Source: Prosthecobacter fusiformis
GTDB lineage: Bacteria; Verrucomicrobiota; Verrucomicrobiia; Verrucomicrobiales; Verrucomicrobiaceae
Reading direction: 5' to 3'
DNA length: 64,000 nucleotides
NCBI RefSeq assembly: GCF_004364345.1
Contig: NZ_SOCA01000001.1
Location: 186,001-250,000, forward strand
The stretch's first letter is position 1; the number at the start of each line of letters is the position of its first letter. A model generated the notes under the pieces. It ran no database searches. It had not been told where the DNA came from and was given only the letters and a program-made list of their open reading frames with translations. Shown here in pieces: positions 38,005 to 48,092 of this stretch. A program made the position numbers and the translations under genes.

Positions 38005-41000
38005 TTAAACATTAAAATTAATCTCAACACAACATCCAGCCGTCTGCTGTGGAAAGAAAATCTGGGCACGCATTTGATAGCTCAAAGAGCGGACTAGACG
38101 AAGCCCCAGGGTCCTTGCACTGATGGGATCATCATTCACCGGTATGCCATGACCATCATCGGATATCCGCAGGATCATATGCTTATCCTCACTTTTTTGT
38201 AAAAGAATAGTAATTCTGCCCTCTTCACGATCTTTGAAGGCATGCTTAAACGCATTGGTAATGAGCTCTGTAGCGATGAGTCCCAGCGGAATGGCCTTAT
38301 CCAGGTCCAGTTCCACATCGTCACACTGCACATCCATGAGGATGTGACTCATGCGTGCCGCCTGGCCCCGGGCCATGAGGGAAGCGAGCTCACGGAGATG
38401 ATCGCCAAAATTGATGGTGGACAGATTTCCTGACCTGTAAAGGCGGTCATGGACCATAGCCATGGCATGAATACGGGCCTGGCAATCCTGAAAGATGGCC
38501 ACGTCCGCAGGATCATGGAGGGCGCTCGTTTGCAATTGCAGAAGGCTGGAGATGATCTGCATGTTGTTCTTCACCCGGTGATGGATTTCACGAAGAAGGA
38601 CTTCCTTTTCCTCCAGCGAGGCGCGGATGTTTTCAGCGGCCTGCTTACGCTCGGTAATGACTTCCGTAAACATGACCACGCCGCCGATCTCCCCGTCCAC
38701 CTCCATCCATGGGCGGACCTCCCAGCGCAGCCATTCTTCCTGACCGTCCGCCCGGATGAAGCGATCCTCATCCTTGCTGACCACGGCGCCCGCTAACGCC
38801 TGCCGGTGAATTTCCTTCCAGTCTTCCCCGATCTCCGGGAAGACCTCATAATGACTGCGGCCTAGGAGGGGTTGCGACTGCAAGTGATAATCCTCCCGCC
38901 AGCGGCGGCTGGCTGCGACATAACACATATCGTGATCAAACATGGCCACGGCCGCAGGGGTATGCTCGATGAGCATGCGAAGCTGCTTCTGCTGGTAATT
39001 GAGCACGCGCTCTGCCTCATGCCGCTGGGTGATGTCTTCCACCTGGGAGATGAAATAGGCAGGGCTGCCATCGGCCTCCTTCACCAGAGAAGCCGTGAGG
39101 ACGATCCAGACGACGCTGCCATCTTTGCGGATGTAGCGTTTTTCCATCTGGTAATGGGTGATCTCACCCCGGATGAGCCGGTTGACGTTTTCCATATCCG
39201 CCTCCAGGTCATCTGGGTGGGTGATGTCCTGAAAGGTGCGGCCCAGCAGCTCCTCCTCGGTATAACCAACAATCTCACAAAGAGCCCGGTTCATGGTCAT
39301 CCAGGTGCCATCCGGCTCTAGCAGGGCAAAACCGATGGCGGAATATTCAAAGGCATGGCGGAAGCGTTCCTCACTTTCCAGGAGGCCTGCCTCGGACATG
39401 ACCTGCTTGGTGATATCTGCATTGGTACCTAGCATGCGCAGAGGAGTGCCGTCCGGGGCGCGCTGCAAGATGGCGTTTGTCTGGATGTAATGGACGCTTT
39501 CGTCCGGCCAGATGATGCGGAAAACAATGTTGAAATCCCGCTTTCCCTCCAGGGTTTCCTGTAGGGCCTGTAGAGTACCCGCCCTGTCATCGGGGTGGAG
39601 ACGACTTTCCCAGATTTCATAACCCTGCCAAGGCTCAATGGCGCTGGTCTGATAAATCTGATGCATCAGGTCATCCCAGACAAGGTGATTGGTGACGATG
39701 TTCCAATCCCAGATGCCGATGCCGGCTGCCTGGGTGGCCAAAAGCAGGCGCTGGGAGCTTCCCTCCAGCTTTTCAGTCGTCATCCGGTGCTCTGAGATGT
39801 CCCGAGCCTCGGGGACCAAATAGGCCACACGTCCCTCTTCATTGAGCACAGGACTCAGGGAAAAATCCACGGGGCGGCAGGTGCCGTCCGCAGCCAGATA
39901 ATCCGTTTGAAAACGCACTGCCTCCCCTGCTGCTGCGCGGGTGATGCCGTCCTTCAGGCGCTCCTGTGCCGCCTCGGAATGACGCCACCAGGAACACTGC
40001 CAAAAGGGGCGGCCCACCTCCTGAGCGGCCACGGTGCCAGCGGCATCCAGGGAGGATTGATTCGTCTCCAGCAGCACCCCTTCAGGAGAGGTAAGCCCGA
40101 TGAACTGAAAGGTGCTGTTAAAGATGCCTCTGAAGCGGCGCTCCCGCTCCGCCAGGTTTTTAGCGATGCGTTTATCCGACCTGGCCTTTTGCCGTTCAAA
40201 CCTGACGACCGACTGCGCGTGAATCAGGATGACGAATACCATGATCACAGCGATGAGGGTGCTATAAACAGCGGCGCCAAATTCCGTGCTGAAGCCCCAA
40301 TGATGCTGGGCCCAAATACGCAGCAGGCCAAAAAAAGACGTTAAGAAAAGGGCCAGGGGAAGCAGCTGCCTGACCAGCTTTCCGGCATGGTTCTGAGCCA
40401 TCAAGATCCTGACCAGCCCCTCACGGGGTCTCAACATGACCAGCCCGGCACAAAGCGTGAGCGTTCCCACGACTGAGGGTAGAGAAATCTGGCCAAAGAT
40501 CCGGTTAGGCTCGGTCGGTCTGTCACCATAGACAAGGCTCAGCAAGGCCAGCCATGCCAAGGTAAATGCCAGCGCCAGGCACGCGCTGAAAATTTTCAGC
40601 AGGAGAGAACTGCGGGCCGAGAGTAAAACCAAACCAAAGAGAAGGAAACATAATCCTGTGCCACGAGTGGGAACAAGCCCCCAAAAACCTGCCTCAGCAG
40701 GCATCCGAAAGGTGGCATTTACCTGAGCCAGTAAAATGCCGCCCCCGAGCACTAGGACTCCAAATGCCAGAATGCCGGCAACAAGGCCCAGGCCCCTACG
40801 CCAAGGGCGATAGGCCCGCCAACGACTGGCTGCCGAAAAGAGCATCGCAAAGCCTGTCAGCAACATCCCCAGGGCGGTCATGGCCTTTGTCGTCGTCTGG
40901 CCTGCCCCCCAGTCTAAGAGAATGGGCCAGTCAAAAGCCCACCCCGCCAAAACAGAGAGACTGAGGCAAGTAATCAGCGCAAAGCATGCCAAGACGAAGC

Positions 41001-41052
41001 AGCGGGCAAGCCAGAGCGTGCGCACAAAAGGCCGGTGGGCTGGAAGTCTCAT
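38005..41052 (-). CDS. Membrane sensor kinase: 7-8 TM, four PAS, HisKA_2
   Basis: A 1015-residue protein from the ATG at 41050-41052; an in-frame TTG 45 bp upstream is less likely. About eight hydrophobic helices fill residues 15-300. They are followed by four PAS/PAC units, seen from their tails ([32 protein letters not shown]). The kinase core is of the HisKA_2 type: [22 protein letters not shown], with [14 protein letters not shown] as the N box. This class often phosphorylates stand-alone or fused receivers, and the next gene encodes one. The signal sensed is not evident. Confidence 0.9.
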   Translation of the reverse strand: MRLPAHRPFVRTLWLARCFVLACFALITCLSLSVLAGWAFDWPILLDWGAGQTTTKAMTALGMLLTGFAMLFSAASRWRAYRPWRRGLGLVAGILAFGVLVLGGGILLAQVNATFRMPAEAGFWGLVPTRGTGLCFLLFGLVLLSARSSLLLKIFSACLALAFTLAWLALLSLVYGDRPTEPNRIFGQISLPSVVGTLTLCAGLVMLRPREGLVRILMAQNHAGKLVRQLLPLALFLTSFFGLLRIWAQHHWGFSTEFGAAVYSTLIAVIMVFVILIHAQSVVRFERQKARSDKRIAKNLAERERRFRGIFNSTFQFIGLTSPEGVLLETNQSSLDAAGTVAAQEVGRPFWQCSWWRHSEAAQERLKDGITRAAAGEAVRFQTDYLAADGTCRPVDFSLSPVLNEEGRVAYLVPEARDISEHRMTTEKLEGSSQRLLLATQAAGIGIWDWNIVTNHLVWDDLMHQIYQTSAIEPWQGYEIWESRLHPDDRAGTLQALQETLEGKRDFNIVFRIIWPDESVHYIQTNAILQRAPDGTPLRMLGTNADITKQVMSEAGLLESEERFRHAFEYSAIGFALLEPDGTWMTMNRALCEIVGYTEEELLGRTFQDITHPDDLEADMENVNRLIRGEITHYQMEKRYIRKDGSVVWIVLTASLVKEADGSPAYFISQVEDITQRHEAERVLNYQQKQLRMLIEHTPAAVAMFDHDMCYVAASRRWREDYHLQSQPLLGRSHYEVFPEIGEDWKEIHRQALAGAVVSKDEDRFIRADGQEEWLRWEVRPWMEVDGEIGGVVMFTEVITERKQAAENIRASLEEKEVLLREIHHRVKNNMQIISSLLQLQTSALHDPADVAIFQDCQARIHAMAMVHDRLYRSGNLSTINFGDHLRELASLMARGQAARMSHILMDVQCDDVELDLDKAIPLGLIATELITNAFKHAFKDREEGRITILLQKSEDKHMILRISDDGHGIPVNDDPISARTLGLRLVRSLSYQMRAQIFFPQQTAGCCVEINFNV

Positions 41053-41213
41053 TTTTATAATTATTAGAACTTTGCCTGCGTTTAGCTGAACAAACAACCT
41101 CCAGGGCAGTCCCCCATGACAAAAAATCGCAGTCGTTTTTCCTCACATTTACGAACCTTTGGGCGTTTAGAAAACCTTCTAACTACTTTAAACTGGTCTC
41201 TTTTATCACTGCC

Positions 41214-42125
41214 ATGCCCACAACCCTTCTCACCGCCGATGAATTGCAAGCCCTGCGTTTGCAGAAGCCTGAGCTCATCATTCTGGATGTCCGCCTGCAA
41301 GAGGACCATGAGCGGCGCGCCATCGCAGGCTCCGTGAACAACTGTGTCTATGAAGTGGCATTTCCAGAACGGCTGCCCTCCCTCATCCCGGCTCTGGACA
41401 CTCCCGTCTGCGTTTATGGTGAATCCGGGGCCAGCCATGAAGCACGGGTGGCGGAAGAGAAGCTGGTACGCGCCGGATACACCCAGGTGCACCGCCTAAA
41501 CGGCTGCCTGGCGGGATGGTGTGCGGCGGGCCTGCCTGAGCAGGGCACTGGAGCCGCACCAGAGGTACCGGCACTGCCTTCGGGCCACCTAACCATGGAT
41601 GTCAACGAAAGCCGCGCTGAGTGGCTGGGACGGAATCTTTTAAACAAGCACTGGGGACGGGTGCCCATCACCGCTGGCTATCTGGATGTGGAAAAAGGGG
41701 AGATCCAGGGGGGTGAATTTGTGCTCTCGATCGCTGACATCACCTGCGATGATCTGGCGGGGAATCCCTATCATGATGTCCTCATCGCCCACCTGCGCAG
41801 TGACGATTTTTTTGATACGGTCCTTTATCCTGAGGCCCGGCTAAAGCTGACCCGTGCCACCCGCATCCCAGATGCGGCTCCCGGCACCCAAAATCTCCAG
41901 GTGGAGGCGGATCTGACGCTGCGCGGCATCACTGCCCCCATCACCTTCAGCCTTTCCGCAGGCATGGATGATAAAGGACGCTGTGCTGCCCAGGCAGCAT
42001 TTAACATCGACCGTACAAGGTGGGGTGTGCTGTATGGCTCCGGCAGCTTTTTCCATCGTCTAGCAGGTCATCTCGTCAATGATTTGATTGAGCTGCAAGT
42101 CCGCATCGTTATGGAAGCGGCATGA
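41214..42125 (+). CDS. Rhodanese-like domain lacking Cys fused to YceI domain
   Basis: A 303-residue cytoplasmic-looking protein. Residues 1-105 have the rhodanese pattern (LIILDVRLQEDHERRAIAGS, ending HRLNGCLAGW). The active-site loop reads VCVYGESGASH, where an active rhodanese has Cys at the Gly position, so sulfur transfer is unlikely. Residues 125-303 are a YceI-type lipocalin-like barrel (HWGRVPITAGYLDVEKG, LTLRGITAPITFSLSA, FNIDRTRWGVLYGSG), a fold that binds isoprenoid-like ligands. No signal peptide is present, unlike most YceI proteins. Its stop overlaps the start of the following lipoprotein gene (ATGA). Confidence 0.88.
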   Translation: MPTTLLTADELQALRLQKPELIILDVRLQEDHERRAIAGSVNNCVYEVAFPERLPSLIPALDTPVCVYGESGASHEARVAEEKLVRAGYTQVHRLNGCLAGWCAAGLPEQGTGAAPEVPALPSGHLTMDVNESRAEWLGRNLLNKHWGRVPITAGYLDVEKGEIQGGEFVLSIADITCDDLAGNPYHDVLIAHLRSDDFFDTVLYPEARLKLTRATRIPDAAPGTQNLQVEADLTLRGITAPITFSLSAGMDDKGRCAAQAAFNIDRTRWGVLYGSGSFFHRLAGHLVNDLIELQVRIVMEAA

Positions 42126-43705
42126 GATCCTGGGTATCGCTTCCGCTGATCATTGTCCTCTCCGGCAGCTTGGGGTCTTGCGCCATCGCCCCCGCCAAGG
42201 TGGAGCGGGCGATACGCTCACCTTTGATCAGCCTGCGGCCTCAGGAGACGGCCAGTCTTCATGAACTGCTAACTACGGCCCTGACGGAAGATCCAGCCTC
42301 CGCCAAGAGCAGCCGGGCCCTGGGGCAGTTCGTGGAGAGGTGGAAGCGTGAAAACCAGCCCGCGCAGGGAGAAGTGAAGGAGGAGGGGCTACCGTCCTAT
42401 AGGGTCCGCTTTGAAGGCAGCCCTGCGGCCCCAGAGCCGTTGGACTACTTTGATGAGATCCATGCGGCCTCCAGTTTTAAGGTCAAACGTATCCGCCACC
42501 ATCAGCGCACTGGCATCGGCGCACCACTGCTGGCACTGCGGGAAAACCGCCATCGTGAGCGCGTGGAAAAATACTTTCCGCCCGAGGTCATCAGCCGTCC
42601 CATGACAGCCACGCTGGAGGCAGGAGCGGTTAGGCAGGGCACCCGCAGTGTCCGCATCCGCCTGCTCTGTTCACTGCAAAACGAGACCGTAGTTCACCAG
42701 GGGAAGTCGCAGCCCTTGGCGGCTGATTTTTCCATGCCGTGGGCCTCGGCGCTCTCACGTGCAGGCAGGCTTCAGCAGTCCGCCATCCTGGACATGCTGA
42801 CGCGCACCCCCCGGCGGCAGCCACAGCTATACCTGATGGAGCCGTATGATCCTGAAAAGGAGCCGCTCATCATGATCCATGGACTGCTTTCCACGCCGCT
42901 GGCCTGGGCGCAGATCAGCAATGACCTCTGGGGGGATGAGACCGTGCGCCGCCGCTACCAGATCTGGCATTATCTTTACAATACCTCCGCCCCGGCGCTC
43001 TACTCCGCACGTATTCTGCGGGGCCAGCTTCGTGAATTACGCTTTTTGTTAGACCCCGAAGGGGATGATCCCGCCAGCCAGAAGGCCACGCTGCTGACTC
43101 ACAGCATGGGCGGGCTCATCGGCAAGGGCCTCGTCGTCACCCCAGGGGATGCTTTTTGGAAAGCGGCCTTCAAGGTGCCACCGGAGGAATTGAAGCTCAC
43201 CGCCGAAGACCGCACCGTGCTCAACGATGCCTTTAACTGGCAGGGTGACCGCAGCATCCGCCGCATCCTCTTCATCTGCACACCGCACCGGGGGAGTGCC
43301 TTTGCGGACAATCCGGCAGGGCGCATCGGGAGCTGGCTAACGAGGCCGCCCAGCCAGTTTCAGGATTTTTTTAAACGGGTCTCAGCGGAGAATCCCGATG
43401 TTTTTACCCCCGCCTACACCGCCCTGGGACAAGGCCGGCTGGACAGCGTGAGCGCCCTATCCCCACGCCAGCCCACCCTGCGCATCCTGGCCGGGCTACC
43501 CATCCCAAAAAGAGTGAAAACCCATAGCATCATCGGCAACCGTGGCCGTGACGGCCCGCTGGAGAATAGCAGTGACGGCATTGTCCCCTATGCTAGCAGC
43601 CACCTGGACGGTGCGGATTCAGAACTCGTCGTCCCCACCGGTCATGGTGCCTTCCACCACCCGGCAGCCATGGCTGAGATCCTGCGGGTTTTGAGACTGC
43701 CCTGA
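42122..43705 (+). CDS. Lipoprotein alpha/beta-hydrolase (lipase/esterase-like)
   Basis: A 527-residue protein with a lipoprotein signal (LPLIIVLSGSLGSC, Cys at about residue 20). The hydrolase domain follows a 250-residue N-terminal region. It has PLIMIHGLLSTPLAW (oxyanion strand), a nucleophile elbow TLLTHSMGGLIGKG, and a late His in TGHGAFHHP, with SDGIVPYASSH before it. This is the pattern of PGAP1- or lipase-like membrane hydrolases. It overlaps the rhodanese-YceI gene by 4 bp, so the two are co-translated and may act on a common lipid. Substrate unknown. Confidence 0.87.
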   Translation: MRSWVSLPLIIVLSGSLGSCAIAPAKVERAIRSPLISLRPQETASLHELLTTALTEDPASAKSSRALGQFVERWKRENQPAQGEVKEEGLPSYRVRFEGSPAAPEPLDYFDEIHAASSFKVKRIRHHQRTGIGAPLLALRENRHRERVEKYFPPEVISRPMTATLEAGAVRQGTRSVRIRLLCSLQNETVVHQGKSQPLAADFSMPWASALSRAGRLQQSAILDMLTRTPRRQPQLYLMEPYDPEKEPLIMIHGLLSTPLAWAQISNDLWGDETVRRRYQIWHYLYNTSAPALYSARILRGQLRELRFLLDPEGDDPASQKATLLTHSMGGLIGKGLVVTPGDAFWKAAFKVPPEELKLTAEDRTVLNDAFNWQGDRSIRRILFICTPHRGSAFADNPAGRIGSWLTRPPSQFQDFFKRVSAENPDVFTPAYTALGQGRLDSVSALSPRQPTLRILAGLPIPKRVKTHSIIGNRGRDGPLENSSDGIVPYASSHLDGADSELVVPTGHGAFHHPAAMAEILRVLRLP

Positions 43706-43740
43706 GGGCAAAGAATCATACACAATTCAGATTATCTTCC

Positions 43741-43783
43741 TTGACACTTTGCAACACAAAGCCAATTACTTTGTGCAACAAAG
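43741..43783 (+). promoter_or_regulatory. Promoter-like -35 and double-dyad operator
   Basis: TTGACA at 43741-43746 is a perfect -35 box. It is followed by two copies of CTTTG-N5-CAAAG, at 43747-43761 and 43769-43783. Their centres are 22 bp apart, two helical turns, so both face the same side of the DNA. The second ends 2 bp before the ATG at 43786. A dimeric repressor binding both sites cooperatively is the natural reading, and is inference. The -10 box is weak (AATTAC). Confidence 0.6.
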
Positions 43784-43785
43784 CA

Positions 43786-44595
43786 ATGAGCAACGCCGCC
43801 CATATCCACCAAAACCTAAAGTTGCTGATCAAAGGAGATCCAGTGACGCTGGCGGGGTGGTTGAGGCAGGAGTCCATGTGGAAAAATCTGGTTCCGATGA
43901 TAGTCGGCATCGTCATGGGTTGTGCGGCTTATGGGTTTGCCATCGGTCTATGGCGGGCACCGCTGCAAGGACTTTTTGTTGCCGTGAAGATGCCCTGCCT
44001 CATCTTTCTGACACTGATGGTCAATGGCCTGATCAATGGAATGTTAGGCTTATTGTTAGGCTCGGGCATGTCCTTCCGCCAGACGCTGATGGCCTGTTTG
44101 ATGAGCTTCGCCACCTTCAGTCTCATCGTGGGATCCCTCAGCCCGATTGCCATGGCCGTGGTGCTGGATGCGCCCCGCCCCGGAGAGGCTGGGGCCGATG
44201 ACTGGTACCGTGCCATTCTGCTCACCCACACGGCCATCATCGCCTTTGCCGGGGTGGTGGCCAATCACAAGCTGCTGCGGCTCATCCAGGTTTTTTCAGG
44301 CAGCAGGAGCACAGGGTGGAGGACGCTGCTGGCCTGGCTGGCGGGCAATCTGTTTGTCGGTGCCCAGTTATCCTACAACTTCCGGCCATTCTTCGGCAAT
44401 CCCGCGCTGCCCATCCAGTTTCTACGGCCCAATCCCTTCGACGGTAGCTTCTATGAATCCGTCTGGAGCCTGAGTCGTGCTTCTCTACCCAGCACGCTAG
44501 ACCGGCTGGATGCAATCCCCTTCCTGATGCTGTTTGTAGGCCTTTTTATATTCATTGCGGGCCGCTTTTACAAACCCACAGGAACAAAACACTAA
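43786..44595 (+). CDS. Membrane protein, Yip1-like
   Basis: A 269-residue integral membrane protein with about six helices (VPMIVGIVMGCAAYGFAIG, MPCLIFLTLMVNGLINGML, FLMLFVGLFIFIAG). It has no signal peptide and no catalytic motif I can name. An N-terminal segment rich in polar residues precedes the first helix. I took the ATG at 43786 directly behind the double operator; the TTG of the -35 box at 43741 is in frame but is more likely promoter. It is separated by 13 bp from the next membrane gene and probably forms a pair with it. Confidence 0.7.
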   Translation: MSNAAHIHQNLKLLIKGDPVTLAGWLRQESMWKNLVPMIVGIVMGCAAYGFAIGLWRAPLQGLFVAVKMPCLIFLTLMVNGLINGMLGLLLGSGMSFRQTLMACLMSFATFSLIVGSLSPIAMAVVLDAPRPGEAGADDWYRAILLTHTAIIAFAGVVANHKLLRLIQVFSGSRSTGWRTLLAWLAGNLFVGAQLSYNFRPFFGNPALPIQFLRPNPFDGSFYESVWSLSRASLPSTLDRLDAIPFLMLFVGLFIFIAGRFYKPTGTKH

Positions 44596-44608
44596 CTCAG
44601 ATAGCCCC

Positions 44609-45340
44609 ATGAATACCGAAAACACCCCGCCCCCGCTGCCCACCGCCAGCAATATGACAAACAACATGATTGTGGAACCTATGAGCGGACCGGTCACACT
44701 CATCAATGTCATCGAAAATCTGTTAAAACATCCGGGACGGCTCCTTCATGAATGCCGGAAAGGGCAGCTAAAAGTTCCGCTGCTACTCTTCCTGAGCACC
44801 CTCATTTCATTCAGTGTTTTTGGTCTTTTACTGGGCAGTTTTTCCGGTGGCACCCAGCTTTGGGCCTCCCCTTTAAAAGTGACACTGGGCATTACCGCTG
44901 CGGTACTTATCTGCCTGCCTAGTCTTTACATCTTCAGTGCTTTGGATGGGCTGGAAGCGCGGCTGGGGCAGATCGTTGTGCTGATCCTTACAGCAGTCGC
45001 GCTGGCCGGGCTGCTGCTGCTGGGCTTTGCTCCGGTGATCTGGGTTTTCAGCACCTCCACGAACTCCCTCGCCTTTATGGGATTTTTAGCGCTTATTTTT
45101 TGGGTTATCGGTTTGTATTTTGGCTCGCGCCTTCTGCTCCAGGCGGCCCAAAGCCAGGGCATGCAATCCAGTGCTTACCTTAAAACGTGGCTAGGAATCT
45201 TCGTTATTGTCACCCTCCAGATGTCCACTTCCCTCCGGCCTTTGCTGGGCACAGCGGAGACACTTCTGCCCAAGGAGAAAAGATTTTTCATCCATCATTG
45301 GTTTGGGAACCTGACTGCGGATATGTCCAGGACTCGTTGA
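44609..45340 (+). CDS. Membrane protein, second of a pair
   Basis: A 243-residue protein from the ATG at 44609. A Pro- and polar-rich N-terminus (TENTPPPLPTASN) is followed by a PSxxxxE-like amphipathic helix (VIENLLKHPGRLLHECRKG) and about five hydrophobic helices, the last near VIGLYFGSRLLLQ. No known motif. Similar size and helix layout to the previous gene and shared promoter suggest the two act together, perhaps as a membrane complex; this is inference. Confidence 0.68.
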   Translation: MNTENTPPPLPTASNMTNNMIVEPMSGPVTLINVIENLLKHPGRLLHECRKGQLKVPLLLFLSTLISFSVFGLLLGSFSGGTQLWASPLKVTLGITAAVLICLPSLYIFSALDGLEARLGQIVVLILTAVALAGLLLLGFAPVIWVFSTSTNSLAFMGFLALIFWVIGLYFGSRLLLQAAQSQGMQSSAYLKTWLGIFVIVTLQMSTSLRPLLGTAETLLPKEKRFFIHHWFGNLTADMSRTR

Positions 45341-45378
45341 TTTTGAAGAAGATAAAAAAAGGTCATAAAATGACACGC

Positions 45379-45410
45379 TAACGCATCTCTCGGGGGTAAG
45401 AGAGCGTTAT
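45379..45410. other. Imperfect hairpin downstream of membrane pair
   Basis: TAACGC-a-TCTCTC and GAGAG-CGTTA pair around a GGGGGTAA loop, 38 bp after the stop of the second membrane gene. It lacks a T-run, so it is a weak terminator candidate only. Confidence 0.4.
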
Positions 45411-45514
45411 CGAATTGCTGAAATTTCTCCCGCCTGAGTGAATTCTCCTAAAATCCGGTTTGGACAAGGAACAAAAGTGCGAGAAGTCTGGTCCCGAATT
45501 TACACCGCTCGCCA

Positions 45515-48031
45515 GTGACCGTCCCCCCGCACCCGTCCTCCCCTTTGCCAGCGGTCGATTCCCCGCTGCCTTTGGCTGAGCGCATCTGCAACGGTGTGGT
45601 CATCACGGCCACACTGGTGCCGGTGGCGGTTGCAGGCAGCAATCTGGCCCTGTGGTGTATTCCCGCGCTCCAGTTCATCGCTGGTTGGCCAGGGATGATG
45701 GTGATGCGGGTCAATACCTGCGTGGCTATCCTATCGGCTGCGTTTTCACTGCTCCTGTGGCATTTGGCCAAAAGTCGCGGCCCGGCCTGCTGGCAGAGAT
45801 GGATGGCTCCTTTTTGTGGCGCAGTGGCGGCGGCCATCGGCTGCCTGACTTCGCTGGAATACCTGATGCACTCCGACCTGGGCATCGACACCCTGCTTGG
45901 CCCTGCCACCTTTCCCCAAGATCATGCCAATGCCTTCGTGAGCGCCCCAGGCCGGATGAGCCTCAATGCCTCCCTTTCCCTGTTCTTTTTGGGTCTTGCG
46001 CTGTGGGGGCTGGACTGGAAAGTCCGCATCTTTAATTTCCGTGGTATTTTCACCGCGCCCATCCTGGCCGTCACCTCCGCCCTCCCGGCCTTTTTTGCCC
46101 TGGTCGGCTATGTCTCCGGCACAGGCAATTTCACCGGGCTTTTAAAATCCACCAACATCCTGCTGCACACCGCCCTGAGCCTGATGCTGGTGGCCTTGGG
46201 TGTGATGGCCATTCGCAATGACCGCCATCCTGTGCGGCGCATCCTTTCCCAAAGTGCGGGCGGCATGCTGCTGCGCTGGATGCTGCCTGGGTCCACTGCC
46301 TCCCTCATCATCCTGGCCTGGATGGTCGGCCGGGGACGTGGCAGCGGACTCATCGCCCCTGGAGAAGGCCGGGCGCTCATGCTCTTTGGCGGTCTCATTC
46401 TTTTTTACACCCTCATCATCGCTGTCAGCAGGGCGGTGGACGATGAGGAAACCAAGGCCCGGCTGGCCAAATCCGCCCTCCGTGATGAGGAGCAACGCAG
46501 CCAGTCCATCCTCAAAACTTCCCTGGATGGCGTGCTGCTGATGGATGTGGAAGGCCGTATCGTGGACTGGAATCTGGCGGCAGAGCAGATTTTCGGCTGG
46601 AAGCGTGAGGAAATGCTCGGCCGCGTCCTGGCAGACTACATTATCCCAGAACGGATGCGTGCGAGCCACACCCATGCACTGCAAACATACCTGGAGACTG
46701 GGGTGGGACCTATCCTGGGCCAGCGGCTGGAGCTACCCGCCCTGCGTAGAGACGGCAGCGAATTTCCCGCGGAACTCAGCATCAATGCCGTCGTGGATGC
46801 CGTGCCGCCCATGTTTGTGGGATTCATCCGGGATATCACCGCCCGTCAAAAAGCCAACCAAGCCCTGCGCGAAGCCAAAGACGAAGCCGAAAAAGCCAGC
46901 CAGGCCAAAGATGATTTCCTGGCCGCCCTGTCCCATGAACTGCGCACCCCGCTGACCCCGGTCCTGCTCAGCTCATCCGTCATGAGCAAAGACATGCGCC
47001 TGCCTGAGGACGTGCGTCACGCCCTGGGCATGATCGAGCGCCATGTCAGCCTGGAGGCCCGTCTCATTGATGACCTGCTGGACCTCACCCGCATCTCCCG
47101 TGGCAAGCTGCTGCTGCGTACAGAACTTTGTGATGTCCATTCCCTCATCCATCACGCCTGGGAGATCATCAAGGACGATGCCAAGAGCAAAAATCTGGAC
47201 GTTCAGATCGACCTCCAGGCCAGCCACAGCAGGCTGGCGGGAGATCCAGCACGCATCCAGCAAGTGTTTTGGAATCTCCTCAAAAACGCCGTCAAGTTCA
47301 CCCCCCCGGCAGGATCCATCCAGCTTACCTCCCACCACGATGCGGCAACCATGACCCTCGTGGTGGAAGTCAAGGACACGGGCATTGGCTTCGAGCCTTC
47401 CCTGGCCCAGCAGCTCTTCCTGCCCTTTGAACAGGAAAAAATGGAGGTCCAGTTCGGTGGCCTCGGCCTAGGGCTAGCCATCGCCCGGGCCATTGTTGAG
47501 CTTCATGGAGGCAGCATCGCCGCCAGCAGTGCAGGACCTGGAAAAGGAGCCCTCTTTACCGTCGCCCTCCCCTGCGAAGCAGCAACGCAGAAAGATGCCA
47601 TCGCCAGCGTCAAAAAAAGAGAAATTCAACAGCCCTCCGGCCAGTTTTTCCATATCCTGCTGGTGGAGGATCATGAACCCACGCGCCAAGTACTCGCCCG
47701 CCTGCTGAACCGCGCCGGGCATCAGGTGACCGCCGTCGGCAGCATTGCTGAAGCGTTAGTCGCCGCTGAATTGGAAAGCACCCGCCTAGACATGCTGGTC
47801 TCAGACGTAGGACTTCCTGACGGTTCAGGCATGGACCTCATGCGCAACCTCCGCAGCCGTGAGATCACCCTGACAGGCATCGCCCTATCTGGTTACGGCA
47901 TGGAGGAAGACCTGCAACGCACACGGGATGCCGGCTTTGCCCGCCACCTCGTCAAACCTGTGAAATTCGACCAGCTCCTGCAGGCCATCAACGAACTGCA
48001 CACCTCCGGGGAGATGCAGAACCCCATATAA
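45515..48031 (+). CDS. Membrane hybrid histidine kinase with PAS and receiver
   Basis: An 838-residue protein starting at a GTG (no ATG before the first helix). Residues 27-310 hold about seven or eight helices with a central GRMSLNASLSLFFLG motif, a layout like the input domain of the kinase at 38005. A PAS domain (QSILKTSLDGVLLMDVEGR, tail RDITARQK) leads into a classical HisKA motif ALSHELRTPLTPV. An ATPase domain (NLLKNAVKFT, DTGIGFEP, GGLGLGLAIARAIV) and a C-terminal receiver (HILLVEDHEPTRQV, LVSDVGLPDGSG) follow. Output partner unknown; the gene stands alone. Confidence 0.92.
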   Translation: MTVPPHPSSPLPAVDSPLPLAERICNGVVITATLVPVAVAGSNLALWCIPALQFIAGWPGMMVMRVNTCVAILSAAFSLLLWHLAKSRGPACWQRWMAPFCGAVAAAIGCLTSLEYLMHSDLGIDTLLGPATFPQDHANAFVSAPGRMSLNASLSLFFLGLALWGLDWKVRIFNFRGIFTAPILAVTSALPAFFALVGYVSGTGNFTGLLKSTNILLHTALSLMLVALGVMAIRNDRHPVRRILSQSAGGMLLRWMLPGSTASLIILAWMVGRGRGSGLIAPGEGRALMLFGGLILFYTLIIAVSRAVDDEETKARLAKSALRDEEQRSQSILKTSLDGVLLMDVEGRIVDWNLAAEQIFGWKREEMLGRVLADYIIPERMRASHTHALQTYLETGVGPILGQRLELPALRRDGSEFPAELSINAVVDAVPPMFVGFIRDITARQKANQALREAKDEAEKASQAKDDFLAALSHELRTPLTPVLLSSSVMSKDMRLPEDVRHALGMIERHVSLEARLIDDLLDLTRISRGKLLLRTELCDVHSLIHHAWEIIKDDAKSKNLDVQIDLQASHSRLAGDPARIQQVFWNLLKNAVKFTPPAGSIQLTSHHDAATMTLVVEVKDTGIGFEPSLAQQLFLPFEQEKMEVQFGGLGLGLAIARAIVELHGGSIAASSAGPGKGALFTVALPCEAATQKDAIASVKKREIQQPSGQFFHILLVEDHEPTRQVLARLLNRAGHQVTAVGSIAEALVAAELESTRLDMLVSDVGLPDGSGMDLMRNLRSREITLTGIALSGYGMEEDLQRTRDAGFARHLVKPVKFDQLLQAINELHTSGEMQNPI

Positions 48032-48092
48032 TCGGGAGACTTTGCACACGTCTCCTTCCTCGGCAGAATGAGGGACTTTCGTCTCTCGTTTC

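Noticed and set aside
43741-43785. N-terminal extension of the first membrane protein from the TTG at 43741
   Set aside because: The added residues are encoded by a -35 box and two operator-like dyads, so this is more likely regulatory DNA.
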